A stretch of 64,000 bases of DNA from Pholiota molesta (taxonomy: Eukaryota; Basidiomycota; Agaricomycetes; Agaricales; Strophariaceae): assembly GCA_014925825.1 (NCBI GenBank), contig JACGCK010000040.1:186001-250000 (forward strand), in the 5' to 3' direction. The notes under the pieces were generated by a model. The model worked only from the letters and a program-made list of their open reading frames with translations, was not told the DNA's origin and did no database searches. The translations under genes were made by a program, and so were the position numbers. Below, piece after piece: positions 58,771 to 64,000 of this stretch; positions within the stretch are counted from its first letter, which is position 1, and the number at the start of each line of letters is the position of its first letter.

Positions 58771-59215
58771 TCACATCCGGTGGTGGTGGTGGTTGTATCG
58801 GCCATACCCGCCGCCCATCGACGATCCGTCCGAATCTCTTCTAGACCGGACTAGATTAGAGCGCTCATTCTGGTTTGTCGTACATCAATCTCAACGAATG
58901 ATTCTCAGGAAAGCAGATTTAAATACTTACAGGCTCTCGATCGTCTCCTTCGTCATTCCCAAAGTTAAATGAGGAGGAGTCGCTGCGACAGCACATCGTG
59001 ACCAAAACCAGAAATGCCAGTACTATGAGTACGACAAGAAGTATCGCAGATATTAGCTTCGTGTCGATTTTGGGTAGAGAGAAGCTCGGAAGGCCTTCTG
59101 TCGAATTTTTGGAGAAGGTGTACATGTCGTTGCTGGGATGGGCAAAGCTTGATGTGGATTTACTTTGTCCAACCGTTATATTTGTTTCGCGATCATTTTG
59201 ACAGAAACCGAGCAT
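58771..59215 (-). CDS. Small single-pass membrane protein, 127 residues
   Basis: Two exons, 59215-58931 and 58869-58771, join in phase 0 through a GTAAGT donor and CAG acceptor. A polar N-terminal part with N-glycosylation sites (NITVGQ, NSTEG), without a signal peptide, is followed by a membrane helix (ISAILLVVLIVLAFLVLVTM), CCRSDSSS, an acidic stretch, an Arg-rich part and a YGRYNHHHHRM end. Probably a type III membrane protein; function unknown. It converges on the copper radical oxidase gene. Confidence 0.6.
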
Positions 59216-59575
59216 ACTTTCACCTCTCCTAAGAATTAATCCTGTCTGTGGCTGAACCCAAAGTAGCGCGGAAAGCAGGTTCCCCTCTCAGGGCTTTTCG
59301 GCGCAACTAAGCGAATTTAAATTAGGCAGAGTGGTCGCTGATTGATTGATTCACAGACGGGCGCCTACATGCAAGCCCCTCAAATTTCTTTATCGTATAT
59401 GGGTCGCACTTGCACATCGCATCTTTCTCTAGCACTCGAATAAAATTGAACGGAATCTGAAAGATATTATATATTGGTGATAATTATGTCCGTCATTAGG
59501 GCGTCGTTCTTCTTCGAGTGAAACGTCAAAATAGGCAGACCGAATAATCTCTCACATCCACTGCGCACGTCCTGA

Positions 59576-59774
59576 CTAATCTGTAAGTCTTTGGGGCTTC
59601 TCGCATGGAAAAAAGATGCTTACGAGCTAATAAATGGCTCCTTTCTTCGATTGTATCTGAGTTTGTGCTTGAATCGGCAGAAAAGCCAGCCACTTCAGCT
59701 ATGGCTAGTAACACAACGAATATCAATGTGTAGGTAATCGTGATGCCTATGACGACTAGTGTAACTAAAGCCAT
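59576..59774 (-). CDS. Very small membrane protein, 51 residues (tentative)
   Basis: ATG at 59774; exon 1 to 59624 encodes LVVIGITITYTLIFVVLLAI, one helix, and a polar tail. A GTAAGC donor joins the acceptor at 59581, giving a stop two codons later; unspliced, the frame runs to 82 residues. It resembles the small neighbour at 58771 in plan only. Confidence 0.4.
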
Positions 59775-60765
59775 CGCACCTACATAAAAGCACGGTTAAA
59801 TTAATAGCTTTGAGGTCATGTAGATGTTACGAACTTTCTGCCGCTGTGTACAGGAGCAAAGGACCGGGGAGTGATTGAGACGCACTCCCGATCTTCTCTT
59901 ATTCATACATCCTTTTTTGAAAGTTGAGATGATAGCAAATATGTAGGATTATGCTGAAGTCCATTTTGTGTTTGAGTATGCTGCCTGTCCTCTATTGAAA
60001 TTCCTGCTGAATGGCCCGGTGTGTCATACTCGAAGGATGTGCCGAGTATATGAGTGACGGGATTACTAGGGAGAATGGGTTTGCAAACTCGCTGGTTCAA
60101 ACTTGGTATGATATATCTGAGATTGGAGTCGGAACGTAGCAATAAAAAGTATGCCAGATGAGATCCATTGGAATATCATTTTGCCTCAGGCCTATAACCT
60201 AGGAGTAAAACCATTGTCTATTGGAATAAAAGTGACCTTGCCGTTGGTCCCCAAGGACCTGCATTGGGGCCCGGGGTCATCGAATAAATCCTTTCCAAAG
60301 CCATTGTGGCACGATCACGGGGACACATCTAACTCCATCTCCCCACATTTTACCGGGCCAAATCCATTTCATCAGTTTCTACTGGAGCTTATTGGAGCAC
60401 AGACTTCAACCTCCCGCTAACGAAACCTGCCTCTAAATTTACCGCCACTACATATATAGGAGCTATACCGATGTACTTGAGCCCAACTAGGCTTTAACCC
60501 TGAGTTTCCTTCCAATTGCCGATGGACCCTTGGCTCAAGCGCGACGAGTCCTATGCAGGCCTTTTTCTTTTTCTTTCGCAAGCGGCCGGATGTTCTGCTT
60601 TCCATTGTTCGAAAACCGTGTTCATCCATAAAAGGCCTATTCGCCTATTCTAAACTATTATGTGATTCCTCGAATTCAGGGCAGCTAATGGCCCTTTTTC
60701 ATTCAGTATCACTATATATACGACCGAAAAAAGTATGAAAATTCGACAGCATTTTACTTCGAGCT
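59775..60765. other. Intergenic interval
   Basis: No supported gene; short chance frames only. Confidence 0.5.
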
Positions 60766-61550
60766 ATGCCTCCACCGCATGTTGGGTCCAAAGACCTTCT
60801 TCAACGAATGTATCGATGCTTTACAGGTATGTTATCCAGTCTCAATGGTTGTATTATTAAAATTATTTATTTGAAACGATAGCCCACCAAAAGCTTTATG
60901 AAGAATCTGGCGTCTTGGGCGACATAACCCTTCGGGCACTTTCACTAGAAGCGACTCATTTAGGAGCGGATACTGTTGATGCCACTCCTGAAGGAGCTTC
61001 GCCAATTAATCTCGACACAGTAAGTGGTCTTATCGCTTGAGATTCTGTTTTTCTCATTCGCAAGAAGCCTCTTCAAAATACTACGCCATTCAAATCGTTG
61101 CGCCACTTCTACTCCCCCAACACTCCATCTACCCTCCAAGATCACCTCGAGACCTTCTATTACATTATCCTTTACTCCGCTTTCAGGCATAGTCAGCATA
61201 CTGGCGCGAGCTCCGTGACGAAAATTCTGACGTATGTCAGAGAGAAATATTTGGAGAAAAAGTTTTCAGTTATCACGCGTGGATCTGACGGACTGTCAAC
61301 GCTAATCGCCAACGAAGCGCGCGTTGGTTTTGCAGTGACGGGAAACAAGCCGCTGACTGATTTTTTAAACAGTGCGCTTATTGGAATTTGGGCGTGGTAC
61401 GCTCACCACCAAGTAATCGAGGGAGATACAATCGATGAAGCGCATGTTTCAGCCGCTGCGCGAGGGCTCTATCTATATGACCACAAAATGATGCGGTTAT
61501 CTTTTGAAGACGCTTTGGCTCGCCTGGAAATAGGAGAACGGGAGAGCTAA
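60766..61550 (+). CDS. Unidentified cytosolic-type protein, 227 residues
   Basis: Exons 60766-60826, 60883-61019 and 61065-61550 join in frame, with GT donors and AG acceptors (the last acceptor is the weaker CAAG). No signal peptide or membrane segment. It begins MPPPHVGSKDLLQRMYRCF, continues with a helical part (GVLGDITLRALSLEATHLG), then SVTKILTYVREKYLEKKFSV, and ends in a helical acidic region with WAWYAHHQVIEGD. I do not recognise a family. The in-phase splicing and even composition argue that it is real. Confidence 0.6.
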
Positions 61551-62385
61551 AAGGCAGGGTCATAACGTCAGAGTGGAATGTAAGCGCAGGCTGTTAGATG
61601 TTGACTTGGGTCTTTTCTTACATTTCTTCACTTCGATTTCTGTAGCTTGCTACATTCGAGAGATAGATCCGCCGATTGTGCTTCAATTTCAGGCTGTAAT
61701 ATCTTTAACCTACACACAAAACTCAACCTTAGTATGATTTTGCAATATTCATGTTCTTCAATGACATCGTGTAAGCGGCGTTGAGTCGTTATATTAACTA
61801 TTGGTTGAAGATCTCGCAGTCTCGACAGTACATGTGGCATGTGCACGGAATATACCCGAACAGTTCTATAGTGGGACATATAATCACGTAGCCAGACACT
61901 TCTCGATACATGTCGAATGTTGTCTTGGCCATAGCGAGAAAGTGGATGCTTCCCGACAGATGTAAGGTAGTCCTACCAGTCCTGATGCATTGATGTTTGT
62001 CATTATGCAGCGTCATGGTTCTTCTGGCTCTGCGCAATATTTACTGACTCTCAGTGGCATCCATTGGGACCCCTGTATTAAGTACTTCGCCTGCATTCCA
62101 CTGACACTGCGCACTGATCAATCCTTTTGAAACCAAATTTAGGGCAATTTTTGCCAAACAGGGACGAATTATCTCGCGCGCAATCTGTGGGTTGTCTGCG
62201 GGCCGATCGGCAACAAGAGAGCTATTCTTGTATCGAGACTGAGGCATTGATCATGAGCCCACGCCGCACGGTGAACAAGTTGTGACAACAAAGCTTACTT
62301 ATAAGTTCAATGTTCACATGGCGAACTTTGGCCGTTCCTCGCTTTCTTCCTCCGTGACCGCCCAAACACCCCCAGCTCATCCGTC
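61551..62385. other. Intergenic interval
   Basis: No supported gene seen. Confidence 0.5.
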
Positions 62386-63850
62386 ATGAAGACGTCCTCG
62401 ATGAGGATACTTTGTTTAGTCCTGCCTTGTCTGCTGGGCCGAGTCTCAGCGATCTACAACCCCATCCTCGAACATGCCGGTGCCACGTTCTTCGACAGGT
62501 TTTCGTATTATGGGAATGTGGATAATACAAGCTGGGGTGAGAAACCAACTTCCCATCCGTTCGTTACACCTAATGATATCTTCTGCGTCTAGGAAATGCG
62601 ACATACTTGGACCAACCCAGCGCGGTAGCACAAAAATTGACCTTTATCAATGATGCGGGCAACGCAATTGTCAAGGTGGACAATACCACGACCCTCGTCG
62701 CAGGAGGTCCTCTGGATGTTGTCAACCGAAACTCTGTGAGCAGTTTGGACACCGCCCATAATATTAGACTCTTACGCGCAATAGATTCGGTTGACTTCAT
62801 TAGACACGTATGGACTAGGTTCGCTCATCGTAATGGACGCGGTCCACATTCCTTTTGGCTGCTCTGTGTGGCCGTCGTTCTGGACATTTGGGATGGAGTC
62901 CACTTGGCCAGGATCAGGAGAGATTGACATCATCGAGGCGATCAACGGTATGGACAACAATCAGATTGCGCTGCACACCCTTCCAGGCTGCACGCAAGGA
63001 CAGGCGCCCCAGTCAGGAACAACAACAGAGACTGATTGCTCTCCAAAGCGGGGATGTACGGTCACTGAAAATAAACCCAATAGCTTTGGCCCGGGTTTCG
63101 CAACTGCTGGTGGCGGTGTCTTTGCACTTCAAATGGAGGCGACCGGAATAAACCTCTGGTTCTGGAGCGTATGTAGCATTAATCCATTGGCAAGATGTCT
63201 TGCAAACTCACCCCATTATTTTGTGCGTTTTTAGAGAGCAGATATTCCTGCAGATATTCTGTCTGCCACGTCGTCAACGCCAATGGACCCCTCAACATGG
63301 GGAATGCCTTCAGCTGCATATCCCTCAAGTACTTGTGATATCACTCAGTTCTTCCCTCCTCAAAATCTCGTTCTGCTTACTACCCTTTGCGGGAGTTGGT
63401 ATGTATCTAATTAATCTCGTCGACCCTCGAATATTGATTGTCTTCTAGGGCCGGAGTTCCTAGCATCTACTCCAGTACATGCCCGGGAGATTGCGTGCGT
63501 CGTTCTTTGCACTTTTTATCACGTCCATATCTTAAACAATATCATCTTAGTTCGCTAGTAATGTTCTTGGTAACGGAAGCAATTATGCTGATGCCTACTG
63601 GGAGGTCAAGTATATCCGCACGTACATCTCCCCAGATGTACCTCAAACCGGGTCGGTGGCGGCTTTGACATCATCAATATCAGCGGCGACTAACGCAGCG
63701 ACTGGTGCGGCTTCTACCCCCGCGGTGGTAGAAACTGGCGGCAACACTTCCCCGTCTGCCACCCCACACTCATCCTCCGCCGCCTCCTTCAAACTCTGGG
63801 CGCCAGTATGGTTATCGGCGCTCATGGGGTCCTTGTTTAATCTCTTATAA
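62386..63850 (+). CDS. Glycoside hydrolase family 16 glucanase, GPI-type C-terminus
   Basis: Retaining beta-glucanase acting on beta-1,3(1,4)- or 1,3(1,6)-glucan of the wall or environment. About six exons; the first is 62386-62536 and joins 62593 in phase 1. A signal peptide (MRILCLVLPCLLGRVSA; a second ATG at 62401 is an alternative start) is followed by FFDRFSYYGNVDNTSWGNAT, VRLTSLDTYGLGSLIVMDAV, VWPSFWTFG, and the catalytic GEIDIIEAING (E-x-D-x-x-E, nucleophile and acid/base glutamates). NQIALHTLPGC and a cysteine-rich loop come next. The tail is Ser/Thr/Ala-rich and ends in a hydrophobic stretch (APVWLSALMGSLFNLL), as for a GPI signal. Complete. Confidence 0.9.
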
Positions 63851-64000
63851 TGAATGATCCCTGGACTTTTTTTTACATTGGTTGTATATGGACAGTTTTT
63901 TGTTGTACTTCCGTTGGACTTCGATCTCCTCACTATACCTCATAACTATTTGGACGCTATTGCTAGGTTGTTTATCTGTGGATTTTAGTAGATCTCCGCC

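Noticed and set aside
1..64000. CRISPR arrays, operons, ribosome binding sites and other bacterial features
   Set aside because: Intron structure and gene content are fungal; no regularly spaced short repeats were seen.
1..64000. tRNA or rRNA genes
   Set aside because: Intergenic regions were scanned by eye for the T-arm motif GTTCRANNC with a matching acceptor stem, and no convincing cloverleaf was found. A covariance-model scan would settle this.

Overview
The window comes from a filamentous basidiomycete, almost certainly an agaricomycete (mushroom or wood-decay type). Nearly every gene is cut by short (about 45-70 bp) GT-AG introns. The gene content also points there: two class I hydrophobins, a chitin synthase fused to a myosin-like motor domain, a membrane-tethered copper radical oxidase, a GPI-type GH16 glucanase, a basidiomycete-type HET-domain protein and several small secreted cysteine-rich proteins. 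All gene models were spliced by hand and checked for reading frame. There was no transcript or database support.

Layout. 0-6 kb: the tail of an unidentified gene, a convergent RecQ-like helicase, a P-loop kinase-like gene, and a tandem duplication in which each copy has lost the opposite gene, ending at a single-pass membrane protein gene. 7-21 kb: a three-member family of 75-78 residue secreted eight-cysteine peptides (two of them on the arms of a 1.2 kb inverted duplication), a second membrane protein, a HET protein, another small secreted protein and a class I histone deacetylase. 21-28.5 kb: amino-acid permease, esterase-713-like hydrolase and FAD-linked oxidase, which could be a small metabolic group. 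29.7-34.7 kb: hydrophobin 1, a MITE-like element, a paralogue of the first membrane protein, and an imperfect tandem repeat. 34.7-45.2 kb: coatomer beta-prime and the 1981-residue myosin-chitin synthase, transcribed divergently. 46-52.7 kb: hydrophobin 2, a frame-broken conserved-looking gene and a cytochrome P450. 55.8-63.9 kb: copper radical oxidase, two small membrane proteins, an orphan protein and the GH16 enzyme.

Themes. Much of the window deals with the cell surface and its surroundings (hydrophobins, chitin synthesis, glucan hydrolysis, extracellular peroxide-producing oxidase, secreted small proteins, single-pass surface proteins). The rest is housekeeping (COPI coat, histone deacetylase) set among duplicated and transposon-derived sequence. 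Stretches of 1-3 kb at 6.0-8.0, 11.3-12.5, 14.7-16.0, 46.6-47.9, 49.6-50.6 and 52.7-55.8 kb hold no gene I can defend.
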